In this document: positions 38,975 to 48,782 of the stretch, piece by piece
How positions within the stretch are numbered: position 1 is the first letter of the stretch
Layout of the letters: the number at the start of each line of letters is the position of its first letter
Translations under genes and position numbers: made by a program
The notes under the pieces: generated by a model
What the model was told of the DNA's origin: nothing
Databases searched by the model: none
What the model saw: the letters and a program-made list of their open reading frames with translations, nothing else
Origin: Nocardioides sp. L-11A
Lineage (GTDB): Bacteria; Actinomycetota; Actinomycetes; Propionibacteriales; Nocardioidaceae
Reading direction: 5' to 3'
NCBI GenBank assembly: GCA_029961745.1
Contig: CP124680.1
Coordinates: forward strand, 4,154,001-4,218,000
Length of the DNA stretch: 64,000 nt

Positions 38975-40024
38975 ATGCTCGGGAGCAGGAGAACCGCGTG
39001 GGCGGTCGCCGTCGTCGCCGTGCTGGCGATCGCAGCCGGCGTCGCCCTCGTCGTCGTCCGGCTCGGTGGCGACTCCCTCGATCCCGGCTTCGTCGCCGAA
39101 GGCACGTCCGGCACGGCGCCGGAGCACGAGGTCGAGGTGCAGCTGCCGATCGGCACCGTCCGGCTCGGCTCCGGGGCACCCCTCGACGAGATCGCGGCCC
39201 GGCGCGTCGGCAGGGACGGCGACGGCTCCGTCCGGGCGGCCGGCGACGCGGCGATCGTCCCCGTCGTGTGGAGCTTCCGCCCCTCCCTCTCCTACGACGA
39301 CCTGCTGGGCTACCCGGCGGTCTTCTCGCTCGCCCTGAGCGCCGGCGGTGAGCGCACCGAGCTCGGTGAGCAGGACGTCGACCTGCACGGTGCCGTCGAC
39401 TCCGGCCGGCTCCCGGAGGGCTCGCTCATCGCCGTCGTCGCCGGCGACGGCGGGGACCTCGCGGTCGAGGTGACCTACGAGGACCAGACCCAGACCGCCG
39501 CCATGGCGACCGAGGACGTCGCCCCGGGCCGCGCGGCGGCCCTCTACCCCGACGGGCCGGTCTCCTACGGCCCCGGCGAGCGCTGCGACGCCCGGACGAC
39601 CGACGGCGCCCGCTCCCTCGACGCCGGCCACGACTCGATCTACTGCCGGATCGAGCCGCTCACCCGCACGCCGTACCTCCCCGACCTCGGTTGGGCCGAG
39701 GAGGGGCGGGTCTGGAGCACCGTCGACGTCCTCGTCACGGCGCCGCGCCGGCTCCGGTGGCTCCCCACGGGGGGCCGCTACCGGGTCGAGCGGGAGCCCG
39801 TCACCGTCTCGCTCGACGGCGACGAGGCCGTCCGCACGCCCCGTGCGCCCGACCCGGCCGCGACCACCTGGCGCGGCACCTGGGTGTTCGACTCCCCCGC
39901 CGAGCCCCCGGACCTGAGCCTGCACGTCACCGCGCCGATGACCGCGGTGCGCTCCTCGACGGCGACGGACGGACCGGCCACGGTCCCCTTCGGCATCGAC
40001 CAGACCTTCTCCCTCAAGCGCTGA
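38975..40024 (+). CDS. Membrane-anchored protein of unknown function
   Basis: 349 residues from ATG 38975, chosen for AGGAAGG seven bases upstream. One N-terminal membrane helix (about residues 8-28) precedes a large extracytoplasmic domain. That domain is rich in short beta-strand-like stretches and has two Cys (GERCDARTT, SIYCRIE). No family recognised. It is 33 bases upstream of the next unknown gene, so the two probably form an operon. Confidence 0.7.
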   Translation: MLGSRRTAWAVAVVAVLAIAAGVALVVVRLGGDSLDPGFVAEGTSGTAPEHEVEVQLPIGTVRLGSGAPLDEIAARRVGRDGDGSVRAAGDAAIVPVVWSFRPSLSYDDLLGYPAVFSLALSAGGERTELGEQDVDLHGAVDSGRLPEGSLIAVVAGDGGDLAVEVTYEDQTQTAAMATEDVAPGRAAALYPDGPVSYGPGERCDARTTDGARSLDAGHDSIYCRIEPLTRTPYLPDLGWAEEGRVWSTVDVLVTAPRRLRWLPTGGRYRVEREPVTVSLDGDEAVRTPRAPDPAATTWRGTWVFDSPAEPPDLSLHVTAPMTAVRSSTATDGPATVPFGIDQTFSLKR

Positions 40025-40057
40025 CACGCGCCCGACCCCGGATTGCGAGGCCTCGCC

Positions 40058-41551
40058 ATGGCCGCGGACGAACCCGACTTCGCCAACTACGAGACGAGCG
40101 TGACCTACGTCGACTCGAGCCTCAAGGACACCCTGATCGAGGCGATGATCGACGCCTACATGCGCCGGGCCGTCCCGAACGTCGTCGACGGCTCGTGCAA
40201 GGAGGGGCGCTTCGAGATCATCACGCCGCGCCCCACCATCAACCACCAGGCCAAGCGCCTCTACGTGAGCTACCCGGGTGGACACTGGACCGAGGACGGC
40301 GGGCTGATCGGCGGCGACCCGGATCTCGGCTTCGACTACTTCGACGCGGTGGGCCAGGTCTACGAGCCGATCAAGCAGTCGGTGGACACCTACCTGACAC
40401 CGATGATGGAGGCGCCCCGCCCCGACGACTTCGACGACCAGATCGCGGTCCTCCAGCACGTCATCCAGCATCTGTCGGTCACCGGCGAGGTGCGCACCAC
40501 CGGCTCCGGCCCGGCCACGACGATCGAGGTCGGCGACGAGCTGGTCCCCCAGTACATCGCGGAGATCGGCAACGAGCTGAGCGACCTCAACGGCGTGGCC
40601 ATGGTCCGGCTCCGCCAGGTGTACGGCGCCGACCGGATCTCGGACGTGATGACCGGTCAGCATGCGCTGGCCGTCGTCGCGGGCGTGCTCGTGGCCGGCG
40701 AGGCCCAGGTCTGGGCCCGCTTCCACCGCGACTTCCACAAGCTCATCGACGGCGCCGCGAAGGACTTCCACGCCTACTCCGAGGGCAACGAGGTCAGCGC
40801 GGGCGAGATCTTCGACGTGGTGAAGTCCGTCGCCGACGCCAGCGGCCTGCTGTCCATCCCGAAGGGGGTGGCCACCGTGATCGGCAAGGCCACCACGCTC
40901 GGCGGCATCGTCAAGGGCTTCCTCCCGCCGGAGCCACCGCCGCACGACTACTCGCTCGACGGGTCGTCGTACCAGGCGCTCAGCGACTCGTTCTGGCAGG
41001 CCGTCGTCGACCTGATCACCGATGTCGAGAGCACCGAGCTGGCGTTCGCCGACTGTGCCAGCAGCGCCGTCGAGACAGCCTCGCAACCGGCCGGGAAGAA
41101 CCGCGTCATCACGACGTCCTTCGACCTGAAGAACCCCGAGGAATTCCTGACGGCGGGCGCCGACGGCATCTACAAGGACAGCAACGGCAACACCGTCGAC
41201 ATCGTGGTCACCGACGACGCGCTGCGCAAGATCTCCGGACGCTACGAGGCGATCGGCGACCACTGCCGCGGCCTCGCGACGAAGATCGCCGGGGCTCCCG
41301 AGCAGGGCGTCTGGTCGCGCGACATCACCGGCCCGCACGGCCTGAGCCACGGGCACTACGCGTCCTTCAGCGGTCTCGTCGACCTCGTCGCGACCCTGCT
41401 CACGAGCAATGCCGACGAGATGCACAGCGTCGGCGAGCGGTGCCTGCTCATCCTCTCCGACTTCAAGGCCACCGACGCGGCGATCGAGAAGGATCTGGAC
41501 AAGGAGGCCAAGGCCGTCGTCGAGCTCGCCAAGGAGGACGCCGAGCCGTAG
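40058..41551 (+). CDS. Large helical protein of unknown function, type VII-like
   Basis: 497 residues from ATG 40058 (GAGG seven bases upstream). Mostly predicted helix with no signal peptide. A mid-protein segment (HALAVVAGVLVAGEAQVWARF) carries helices like those of WXG100/LXG-type effectors, a Gly/Pro hinge lies near residue 290, and a second helical bundle occupies the C-terminal third. It pairs with an anchored partner upstream. Exported through a leaderless pathway is possible; function unknown. Confidence 0.62.
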   Translation: MAADEPDFANYETSVTYVDSSLKDTLIEAMIDAYMRRAVPNVVDGSCKEGRFEIITPRPTINHQAKRLYVSYPGGHWTEDGGLIGGDPDLGFDYFDAVGQVYEPIKQSVDTYLTPMMEAPRPDDFDDQIAVLQHVIQHLSVTGEVRTTGSGPATTIEVGDELVPQYIAEIGNELSDLNGVAMVRLRQVYGADRISDVMTGQHALAVVAGVLVAGEAQVWARFHRDFHKLIDGAAKDFHAYSEGNEVSAGEIFDVVKSVADASGLLSIPKGVATVIGKATTLGGIVKGFLPPEPPPHDYSLDGSSYQALSDSFWQAVVDLITDVESTELAFADCASSAVETASQPAGKNRVITTSFDLKNPEEFLTAGADGIYKDSNGNTVDIVVTDDALRKISGRYEAIGDHCRGLATKIAGAPEQGVWSRDITGPHGLSHGHYASFSGLVDLVATLLTSNADEMHSVGERCLLILSDFKATDAAIEKDLDKEAKAVVELAKEDAEP

Positions 41552-41657
41552 GCCGACCCCGCGGGACCGGCCGGCCGCGCCGTCCGCACGCGCAGCGTTC
41601 ATCCCGCCGCCACCTGCCCGGCCAACGACCGCCACCTCGGCGATCCACCGTGGGGCC

Positions 41658-42707
41658 ATGCGGATCGTCTTGGCCACCGAGTCGTTCTACCCGGCACCCG
41701 ACTGCACCACCACGACCCTGAAGGCGACCGCCGACCGGCTGGTCGACCGGGGTCACACCGTACGCATCGTCGCGCCCGGCCCCGGCCTCGCCAGCTATCG
41801 CGGCTGCGACGTGATCCGGGTCCGCCCGCTGGAGCCGACCGGCGCGCAGGTCCGGGAGGCGATCGAGGGCTTCGCGCCCGACCTGGTCCAGGTCCACTCC
41901 CCCCGTGCGGTCGGCCGCAAGGCGCTCAAGCACGCCGGGCGCGCCGGCGTGCCGACCCTCGTCGTCGAGCAGTCGCCGGTCCTCGACCTCGCCGCGGACT
42001 ACTGGCGGGCGAAGGTCGCCGAGCGCGCCGACCGGGTCCTGGTCACCTCGCCGTGGATGGTCGACCGGGCCGCCGAGCTCGGGGTCGACGCGGGATGCTG
42101 GGAGCCGGGCGTCGATCCGCTCGCCTTCACCCCGACCCTGCGCGACCCCTGGCTGCACCGGTCCTGGTCGCGGGCGAGGTCCGGCGACCACCGGGTCGTG
42201 GTCGGCTACGTCGGCGGCCTGCACAAGAGCGCCGGCGTCCGCCGACTGGCGGCCCTCGCCGCGCTCCCCGGCATCCGCGTGGTGGTGATCGGCGCCGGCC
42301 CCGAGCGCGAGTGGCTGACGCGGCGCCTGCCGCACGCCCGGTTCACCGGGCCCCTCGGCATCGGTGACCTCACCATCGCGATGCCGACCCTGGACCTGCT
42401 GGTGCACCCCGGCGAGCACGAGACCGACTGCCACACCCTGCGCGCGGCGGGCGCGGCCGGCGTCCCCGTCGTCGCGCCGCGGTGCGGCGGCGCTCGGGAC
42501 GTCGTCGGCCACCTCGAGACCGGCGTCCTGTACGACGCCGCGGACTCCCGCGACCTGGCCCGGGCCGTGGCATCGGTGGCTGCCGACCCGCACCGCCAGC
42601 TGCTGGGTGCCGCGGGACGGGAGCGGGCGCTGCGGCGTACCTGGGTGGACGCGGTGGACGAGCTGGTCGCGGCCGCCTACCCGGCACCGGCGCCGGTGGT
42701 CGCCTGA
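41658..42707 (+). CDS. GT4-like glycosyltransferase
   Basis: 349 residues from ATG 41658. GT-B fold with an N-terminal Rossmann half (RIVLATESFYPAPDCTTTTLK, LVQVHSPRAVGRKALKHA, LVTSPWMVDRAAELGV) and a C-terminal half (VVGYVGGLHKSAGVRRLAAL, LLVHPGEHETDCHTLRAAGAAGVPVVAP). The acidic E-x7-E donor motif is replaced by ETDCHTLRAA with a single Glu. It probably transfers a nucleotide-activated sugar to lipid or glycan. The 3' end overlaps the convergent TetR gene by 31 bases. Confidence 0.85.
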   Translation: MRIVLATESFYPAPDCTTTTLKATADRLVDRGHTVRIVAPGPGLASYRGCDVIRVRPLEPTGAQVREAIEGFAPDLVQVHSPRAVGRKALKHAGRAGVPTLVVEQSPVLDLAADYWRAKVAERADRVLVTSPWMVDRAAELGVDAGCWEPGVDPLAFTPTLRDPWLHRSWSRARSGDHRVVVGYVGGLHKSAGVRRLAALAALPGIRVVVIGAGPEREWLTRRLPHARFTGPLGIGDLTIAMPTLDLLVHPGEHETDCHTLRAAGAAGVPVVAPRCGGARDVVGHLETGVLYDAADSRDLARAVASVAADPHRQLLGAAGRERALRRTWVDAVDELVAAAYPAPAPVVA

Positions 42708-43285
42708 CCGAACGCCTCCACCCACGACCGGAGCACCGCCTGCTCCAGCGCCGGCCGGTCGCGCAGCACTCCGCCGATCGCCAGCCCGCGCAGCAGCGAG
42801 AGCAGTCCGTCGACGAACACCTCGAGCCGCTCGTCGTCGAGCTCACCGACGACCGGGACCAGCTGCTCGCGCAGCTGACGGCCGAGCAGCCGCGCACCGG
42901 GGCGCAGCGCCGCGCGCAGCTCGGGGTCGGTCCGCGCGGCCACCCACAGCTCGAGCCCGGCGACATAGGTCGGCCGGCGGGTCACCTCGTGCAGCACCGC
43001 GACCAGCCGGTCCGGGCCGGCGTCCCCCGCCGCCTCCTGGATCTCGGCGCCCTGCGCGGCGGCGACGTAGTCGACGGCCGCGACGGCCAGCTCGCGCATC
43101 GACGAGAAGTGGTGGGTGAGCGCACCGCGGGTGACCTCGGCCTGGGTCTGGACGCGCTGCATGGTCAGCCCGGCATAGCCGTGCCGAACCATCACCTCGA
43201 CCGCGGCCGCCAGGATCTGCTCCCGGGTCCGCACGGCCCGCGATTGACGTCGTACCGGTTCCACGGGCAGAATCCTCGCAGGCAT
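42677..43285 (-). CDS. TetR family transcriptional regulator
   Basis: 202 residues from ATG 43285. HTH domain REQILAAAVEVMVRHGYAGLTMQRVQTQAEVTRGALTHHF is typical, with a helical ligand domain after it. Divergent from the acyl-CoA ligase/crotonase operon, with a 22-bp palindrome directly against its start codon, so it likely represses both itself and that operon. Confidence 0.88.
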   Translation of the reverse strand: MPARILPVEPVRRQSRAVRTREQILAAAVEVMVRHGYAGLTMQRVQTQAEVTRGALTHHFSSMRELAVAAVDYVAAAQGAEIQEAAGDAGPDRLVAVLHEVTRRPTYVAGLELWVAARTDPELRAALRPGARLLGRQLREQLVPVVGELDDERLEVFVDGLLSLLRGLAIGGVLRDRPALEQAVLRSWVEAFGQATTGAGAG

Positions 43286-43286
43286 G

Positions 43287-43308
43287 AAACCGACTATATG
43301 GTCTGTTT
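43287..43308. promoter_or_regulatory. TetR operator overlapping divergent promoters
   Basis: A 22-bp imperfect palindrome (AAAC-x-GAC-x-ATAT-x-GTC-x-GTTT, 18 of 22 positions symmetric), AT-rich against a GC-rich background. It sits one base from the TetR start codon and 26 bases before the ligase start. TATATG within it could be a -10 element. Confidence 0.75.
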
Positions 43309-43334
43309 CTCGGTTCGACCCCAGAGGAGCTCTC

Positions 43335-44840
43335 ATGGCCTTGGCCGCCAGCCTGGTCCGACGCGGCGCCGCCGCCTTCCCCGACCGCACCGCCGTCCAC
43401 TTCGGGGCGGAGTCGCTGACCTTCGCCGAGGTCGACCAGCGGGCCAACCTGATCGCCCACCGGCTCGCCGCCCACGGCATCGGCAAGGGCACCCATGTGG
43501 CGCTGCTGGTCAACAACGGTCTCGACTCGGTGCCGATGGAGTTCGCCGCCATCAAGGCCGGGATCGTGCGGGTCCCGCTCAACGCGCGCCTCTCCCTCGA
43601 CGAGCACGCCGACATGCTGACCGGGTCGCACACCGATGTCGTGATCGCCGACGCCGCGCTGGCCGGCCGCGCCGCCGAGCTCGCGGAGCGGATCCCCGGG
43701 CTGCGTGCCCTCGCATTGGACGAGCTGCTCGTCGCGGCCGACGGACCGGTCGGCGAGCCCGACGTCGCCCTCGCCGCCGACGACCCGACCCTGCTGCTCT
43801 ACACGTCCGGCACCACCGGCAGGCTCAAGGCCGTCGTGCACACCCAGGGCAACTACGGCGCCATCTGCACCAACATCCTCGCCAACCTGCTCGACCCCCA
43901 GCCCGACTCGGTGATGCTGCACGCGGCCTCCCTCATCCACGCGAGCGGCACCTTCGTGCTGCCGTACTGGGTGCGCGGCGGCGCCTCCGCCATCCTTCCG
44001 GGCTTCGAGCCGGCGGCGTTCGTCGAGGCGATCGCGACCTACCGCGCCACGGAGATCAACCTGGTCCCGACCATGTTCGCGATGCTCCACGGCTCCGGCG
44101 CCCTCGACGGCGCCGACCTGTCGTCGCTGCGGAAGGTGATCTACGGCGCGAGCCCGATGCCGCAGCCCGTGCTGCGGCGCTCGATCGAGGCGTTCGGGCC
44201 GATCCTGAGCCAGTACTACGGTCAGACCGAGGCGCCGCTGTGCATCGCGGTACTCGACGAGCACGCCCACGCCGACGAGACGCTGTGGGGCGCCTGCGGG
44301 CTCCCCGCCTCGGACGTCGACCTGCGACTGCTCGACGAGGACGGCCACGACGTCGCCCCAGGCGAGATCGGCGAGATCGCGCTCCGGGCACCGTTCCGGA
44401 TGCAGGGCTACTACGAGGCCGACGAGCTCAACGCACAGACGACGACGGGCGACGGCTGGCTGCGCACCCGCGACCTGGCCCGCTTCGACGCCCGCGGCTA
44501 TCTGCACCTGGTCGACCGCACCAGCGACATGATCATCACCGGCGGCTACAACGTGTATCCGCGCGAGGTCGAGGACGCCCTCGCCTCGCATCCCGCCGTC
44601 GCCGAGTGCGCCGTGGTCGGAGCGCCCGACGACAAGTGGGTCGAGGCGGTCACCGCCTTCGTCGCGCTGCGCCCCGGCGCGAGTGCCACCGAGGAGGAGC
44701 TGATCGACCATGTCCGCGGTCAGATCGCCGCGCACAAGGCGCCCAAGTCGGTCCGCTTCGTCGACGCCGTCCCGAAGTCCGCGGTCGGGAAGATCCTGCG
44801 CCGCGCCCTGCGCGAGCCGCTGTGGGAGGGCACCCGATGA
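43335..44840 (+). CDS. Acyl-CoA synthetase (AMP-forming)
   Basis: 501 residues from ATG 43335 with GAGGAG six bases upstream. It activates a carboxylic acid to its CoA thioester. Seen: P-loop LLLYTSGTTGRLKAVVHT, QYYGQTEAP, the hinge region TRDLARFDARGYLHLVDRTSDMIITGGYNVYPREVE, and the catalytic Lys in KSAVGKILRRALRE. The substrate class is not evident from sequence; overlap with a crotonase gene points to acid catabolism. Confidence 0.9.
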   Translation: MALAASLVRRGAAAFPDRTAVHFGAESLTFAEVDQRANLIAHRLAAHGIGKGTHVALLVNNGLDSVPMEFAAIKAGIVRVPLNARLSLDEHADMLTGSHTDVVIADAALAGRAAELAERIPGLRALALDELLVAADGPVGEPDVALAADDPTLLLYTSGTTGRLKAVVHTQGNYGAICTNILANLLDPQPDSVMLHAASLIHASGTFVLPYWVRGGASAILPGFEPAAFVEAIATYRATEINLVPTMFAMLHGSGALDGADLSSLRKVIYGASPMPQPVLRRSIEAFGPILSQYYGQTEAPLCIAVLDEHAHADETLWGACGLPASDVDLRLLDEDGHDVAPGEIGEIALRAPFRMQGYYEADELNAQTTTGDGWLRTRDLARFDARGYLHLVDRTSDMIITGGYNVYPREVEDALASHPAVAECAVVGAPDDKWVEAVTAFVALRPGASATEEELIDHVRGQIAAHKAPKSVRFVDAVPKSAVGKILRRALREPLWEGTR

Positions 44841-45604
44841 ACGACATCCGGATCGAGACCGACGGCGACGTCACCACCATCGTGCTGGCCCGGCCCGAGC
44901 GGCACAACGCCGTGGACGGGCCGATGGCGGCCGAGCTGGCCGCCGCGTTCCGGGAGTTCGAGGCGTCCGACGCCAAGGTCGCCGTCCTGGCCGGCGACGG
45001 ACCGTCCTTCTGCGCCGGTGCCGACCTCAAGTCCGTCGGCACCGAGCGATCCAACCGGGTCTCGCCCGAGGGCGACGGTCCGATGGGACCGACCCGGATG
45101 GACCTCGACAAGCCGGTCATCGCCGCGCTCCACGGACACGCCGTGGCGGGCGGCCTGGAGCTCGCGGTCTGGTGCGACCTGCGCGTGGCCGACGAGACCA
45201 CCACGCTCGGCGTGTTCTGCCGCCGCTGGGGGGTGCCGCTCATCGACGGCGGCACCATCCGGCTCCCGCGGCTGATCGGGCACGGCCGGGCCATGGACCT
45301 GATCCTCACCGGACGGCCCGTCGACGCCCGCGAGGCGCTCGACCTCGGCCTGGTCAACCGGGTCGTCCCCGCCGGGACCGCGCGCGAGGCGGCGGTGGCG
45401 CTCGCCCACGAGATCGCGCGGATGCCGCAGACCTGCCTGCGCGGCGACCGCCGCTCGGCGCGCGCCCAGTGGTCGGACACCGAGGAGTCGGCCCTGCGCC
45501 ACGAGCTCGCCATCGGCCTGGCGTCGCTCGCCGCGGACGGCGTCGCCGGAGCGGGGCGGTTCGCGTCCGGCAGGGGGCGTGGCGGATCGTTCGACGACAT
45601 CTGA
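44837..45604 (+). CDS. Crotonase/enoyl-CoA hydratase family protein
   Basis: 255 residues; ATG 44837 overlaps the ligase stop as ATGA. It has the crotonase fold with oxyanion-hole segments CAGADLKSV and HGHAVAGGLELAVWCDL. The Glu corresponding to Glu144 of rat hydratase is kept, but the position of Glu164 is Arg (VFCRRWGVPLIDGG). Simple enoyl-CoA hydration is therefore uncertain, and an isomerase, hydrolase or other crotonase reaction is possible. Confidence 0.88.
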   Translation: MNDIRIETDGDVTTIVLARPERHNAVDGPMAAELAAAFREFEASDAKVAVLAGDGPSFCAGADLKSVGTERSNRVSPEGDGPMGPTRMDLDKPVIAALHGHAVAGGLELAVWCDLRVADETTTLGVFCRRWGVPLIDGGTIRLPRLIGHGRAMDLILTGRPVDAREALDLGLVNRVVPAGTAREAAVALAHEIARMPQTCLRGDRRSARAQWSDTEESALRHELAIGLASLAADGVAGAGRFASGRGRGGSFDDI

Positions 45605-45659
45605 GACCGACGGCCCGGCGTACCTCACGTCCGTGGTCAGAACACCTGGACCGCGCTAC

Positions 45660-46319
45660 CTAGGTGGCGACGATGCCGACGACGAGGTTGATCGTGGTCG
45701 CGATGATCGCCGCGCCGAAGAAGTAGGCGATCAGGCAGTGGCGCAGCACGACGGCCCGGATCGCCGAGCTCCGCACCGCGGTGTCGGAGACCTGGTAGGT
45801 CATGCCGAGGTTGTAGCTGAAGTAGAGGAAGTCGCGGAACGCCGGCTCCTCGGCGGAGTTGAAGTCGATGCCACCATGCTCTCCTCCGTAGTACAGGTGC
45901 GCGTAGCGGGTGGCGTACATGAAGTGCAGGGACGCCCACGCCGTCACCACCCCGGCCAGCGCCAGCGCGGCGGCCGTGTCGCGGGCGCTGCCGGCGTCGG
46001 CCAGTAGCAGCATGACGACGCCGAAGAGCCCGGCCAGCGCCGCGCCCGCGACCACCACCTCCGCGACCCGGGGCCGCAGGTCCTCGTGGGTGACATTGGC
46101 CCGGGTGGTCGCCGCGTCCATCGGCCACAGCACCACCCAGCCGAACCCGACGTACACCGCGCCGGCGGCCGCGATGCCGGCCAGTACACCCAACTGGAGG
46201 GACGCCAGCGCGCCGAGCAGGCCCACGAGGACTCCCGCGGCCAGCGCGCCGAGCAGGCGCGGCAACGCGGTCGTGACCAGCCGCGGCCGCCGCGCCGGGT
46301 CGTGGTGCACGCCGTCCAT
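45660..46319 (-). CDS. DUF1345 membrane protein
   Basis: 219 residues with about five membrane helices. Motifs [18 protein letters not shown] and [42 protein letters not shown] fit DUF1345 proteins, relatives of ion-channel-like folds without an assigned function. It follows the molybdenum oxidoreductase gene by 25 bases on the same strand. Confidence 0.85.
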   Translation of the reverse strand: MDGVHHDPARRPRLVTTALPRLLGALAAGVLVGLLGALASLQLGVLAGIAAAGAVYVGFGWVVLWPMDAATTRANVTHEDLRPRVAEVVVAGAALAGLFGVVMLLLADAGSARDTAAALALAGVVTAWASLHFMYATRYAHLYYGGEHGGIDFNSAEEPAFRDFLYFSYNLGMTYQVSDTAVRSSAIRAVVLRHCLIAYFFGAAIIATTINLVVGIVAT

Positions 46320-46344
46320 CCGCCCGGTCCCGCTCCCCCGGCCC

Positions 46345-48636
46345 TCAGCCGGCGGGCACCGGCTCCAGACGGACGATGACCCCCTTCGAGGTCGGGGTGT
46401 TGCTGATCTCGGCGACGCTGTCGAGGGGCACCAGGACGTTGGTCTCCGGGTAGTACGCCGCGGCCGAGCCGCGGGCCGCCGGATAGGCGACCGCCCGGAA
46501 GCCCTCCGCGCGCCGCTCCGTGCCGTCGGTCCAGATGCTCACGATGTCGACCAGGTCGCGGTCGGCGATGCCGAGCTCGGCGAGGTCGTCGGGGTTGACC
46601 ATGACGATGCGACGGGCGTCGTGGATGCCGCGGTAGCGGTCGTTCATGGCGTAGGGGATGGTGTTCCACTGGTCGTGCGAGCGCAGGCTCTGCAGCACCA
46701 GGTGGCCCTTCGGCGCCGTGATCATGTCGAGCTCGTTGCAGGTGAAGACGGCCTTGCCGCTCGGCGTCGGGAAGCGGCCCTCGTTGACCGGGTTGGGCAG
46801 CCGGAAGCCGCCGGGGACGGCGACCCGCGCGTTGAAGTCGGCGAACCCGGGCACCACCCGGGCGATCCGGTCGCGAACCAGGGCGTAGTCGGCCTCGAAG
46901 TCCTCCCACGGGACGGCGCCGCCCTCCCCCAGGGTGCGACGGGCCAGCCGGCCGATGATCGCGACCTCACTCAGCAGGTGCGGCGAGGCGGGCTCGAGCC
47001 GGCCGCGGGACTGGTGCACCTCGCTCATCGAGTCCTCGACGGTCACGAACTGCTCGCCGGTCGCCTGGACGTCGCGGTCGCTGCGCCCGAGCGTCGGCAG
47101 GATGAGCGCCGTGTCGCCGCACACCGTGTGCGAGCGGTTGAGCTTGGTCGAGATCTGCACGGTCAGCCGGCAGCTGCGCAGTGCGGCCTCGGTGACGTCG
47201 CTGTCGGACATCGCGCGCACGAAGTTGCCGGCGACGCCGACGAAGACGCTGGCCCTGCCGTCGCGCATCGCCCGGACGCCGGCGACCGAGTCGTAGCCGT
47301 GCGCGCGCGGCGGAGTGAAGTCGAACTCCGCGGCCAGGGCGTCGAGGAAGGAGTCGGGCACCCGCTCCCAGATGCCCATGGTGCGATCGCCCTGGACGTT
47401 GCTGTGGCCACGGACCGGGCACACGCCCGCGCCGGGGCGGCCGAGGTTGCCGCGCAGCATCAGGAAGCTGACGATCTCGCGGATCGTCGGCACGCCGTGG
47501 CGGTGCTGGGTCAGGCCCATCGCCCAGCACACGATGACCTTGCGGGCGCCGAGGACCTCGCGGTGGACGGCCTCGATCTCCTCGCGGGTCAACCCGGTCG
47601 CCTCCAGCACGTGCTCCCACGTGACGGTGCGGGTGTGCGCCGCGAAGTCGTCGTAGCCGATGGTGTGGGCGGCGATGAACTCGTGGTCGAGCACGGTGCC
47701 CGGCGCGACGTCCTCGGCCTCGAGGAGCAGTCGGTTGAGCATCTGGAAGAGCGCGAGGTCGCCGCCCGGCCGGATCTTGAGGAACAGGTCGGCGATCTCG
47801 GTGCCGCGACCGACGACGCCGCGTGGCTTCTGCGGGTTCTTGAAGCGGATCAGCCCGGCCTCGGGCAGCGGATTGACCGCGATCACCCGGCCGCCGTTGC
47901 GCTTGGTCTCCTCGAGCGCCGAGAGCATCCGGGGATGGTTGGTGCCGGGGTTCTGGCCCACGACGAACACCAGGTCGGACTCGTGGATGTCGTCGAGCGA
48001 GACGCTGCCCTTGCCGATGCCGAGCGTCTCCCCCAAGCCGGAACCGCTCGACTCGTGACACATGTTCGAGCAGTCGGGCAGGTTGTTGGTGCCGTACGCA
48101 CGGGCGAAGAGCTGGAGCAGGAAGGCGGCCTCGTTGTTGAGCCGCCCCGAGGTGTAGAACATCGCCTCGTCGGGCGAGCCCAGACCGTTGAGCTCGTCGG
48201 CGACGAGGCCGAACGCCTCGTCCCAGCCGATCGGCTCGTAGTGGGTCGCGCCCGGCCGCTTGACCATCGGCTCGGTCAGCCGGCCCTGGTGGTTGAGCCA
48301 CATGTCGGACGCGGCGCCGAGCTCGGCCACCGAGTGCTCGGCGAAGAACTCCCGGGTCACCCGCCGGGTGGTCGCCTCGTCGCTGACGTGCTTGGCGCCG
48401 TTCTCGCAGTACTCGTTCTTGTGCCGGTGCTGCGGGTCGGGCCAGGCACAGCCCGGGCAGTCGATGCCCTCGGCCTGGTTGAGGCTGAGCAGGGAGAGCA
48501 GGGTGCGCTTCGGCCCGGCCTGGGCCAGCGCGTACTCCATCGCGTGCGCGACCGCGGGTACGCCGGCGGCGTACGTCTTCGGCGGCGTCACGTCGAGATC
48601 GTCCTGGGGGTCCACGTCCGGCCGCTTCCTGCTCAC
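46345..48636 (-). CDS. FdhF/YdeP family molybdenum oxidoreductase
   Basis: 763 residues from GTG 48636. N-terminal iron-sulfur motif CPGCAWPDP with a downstream EYCENGAK, a molybdopterin domain with [20 protein letters not shown] (the Cys in NMCHE is at the Mo-ligand/active-site position of FdhF relatives), [18 protein letters not shown], and the C-terminal cofactor-binding domain ([29 protein letters not shown]). YdeP proteins are linked to acid tolerance in enterobacteria, and their substrate is undetermined. No electron-transfer partner gene is adjacent. Divergent from a DyP peroxidase. Confidence 0.88.
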   Translation of the reverse strand: MSRKRPDVDPQDDLDVTPPKTYAAGVPAVAHAMEYALAQAGPKRTLLSLLSLNQAEGIDCPGCAWPDPQHRHKNEYCENGAKHVSDEATTRRVTREFFAEHSVAELGAASDMWLNHQGRLTEPMVKRPGATHYEPIGWDEAFGLVADELNGLGSPDEAMFYTSGRLNNEAAFLLQLFARAYGTNNLPDCSNMCHESSGSGLGETLGIGKGSVSLDDIHESDLVFVVGQNPGTNHPRMLSALEETKRNGGRVIAVNPLPEAGLIRFKNPQKPRGVVGRGTEIADLFLKIRPGGDLALFQMLNRLLLEAEDVAPGTVLDHEFIAAHTIGYDDFAAHTRTVTWEHVLEATGLTREEIEAVHREVLGARKVIVCWAMGLTQHRHGVPTIREIVSFLMLRGNLGRPGAGVCPVRGHSNVQGDRTMGIWERVPDSFLDALAAEFDFTPPRAHGYDSVAGVRAMRDGRASVFVGVAGNFVRAMSDSDVTEAALRSCRLTVQISTKLNRSHTVCGDTALILPTLGRSDRDVQATGEQFVTVEDSMSEVHQSRGRLEPASPHLLSEVAIIGRLARRTLGEGGAVPWEDFEADYALVRDRIARVVPGFADFNARVAVPGGFRLPNPVNEGRFPTPSGKAVFTCNELDMITAPKGHLVLQSLRSHDQWNTIPYAMNDRYRGIHDARRIVMVNPDDLAELGIADRDLVDIVSIWTDGTERRAEGFRAVAYPAARGSAAAYYPETNVLVPLDSVAEISNTPTSKGVIVRLEPVPAG

Positions 48637-48782
48637 CCCTGCAGAATCCCGTGCCCCCGCGGCGGCGTCAAACGGCGGCCGTCGGTCGGGGCGGTCCGGC
48701 ACGGGTCCGATCCCCTCAGGGCTGGTGGCGGCCGCGGCGATGCATGAGGATCGAGGCCCGCCCACGCCGTACCGGAGGACCG

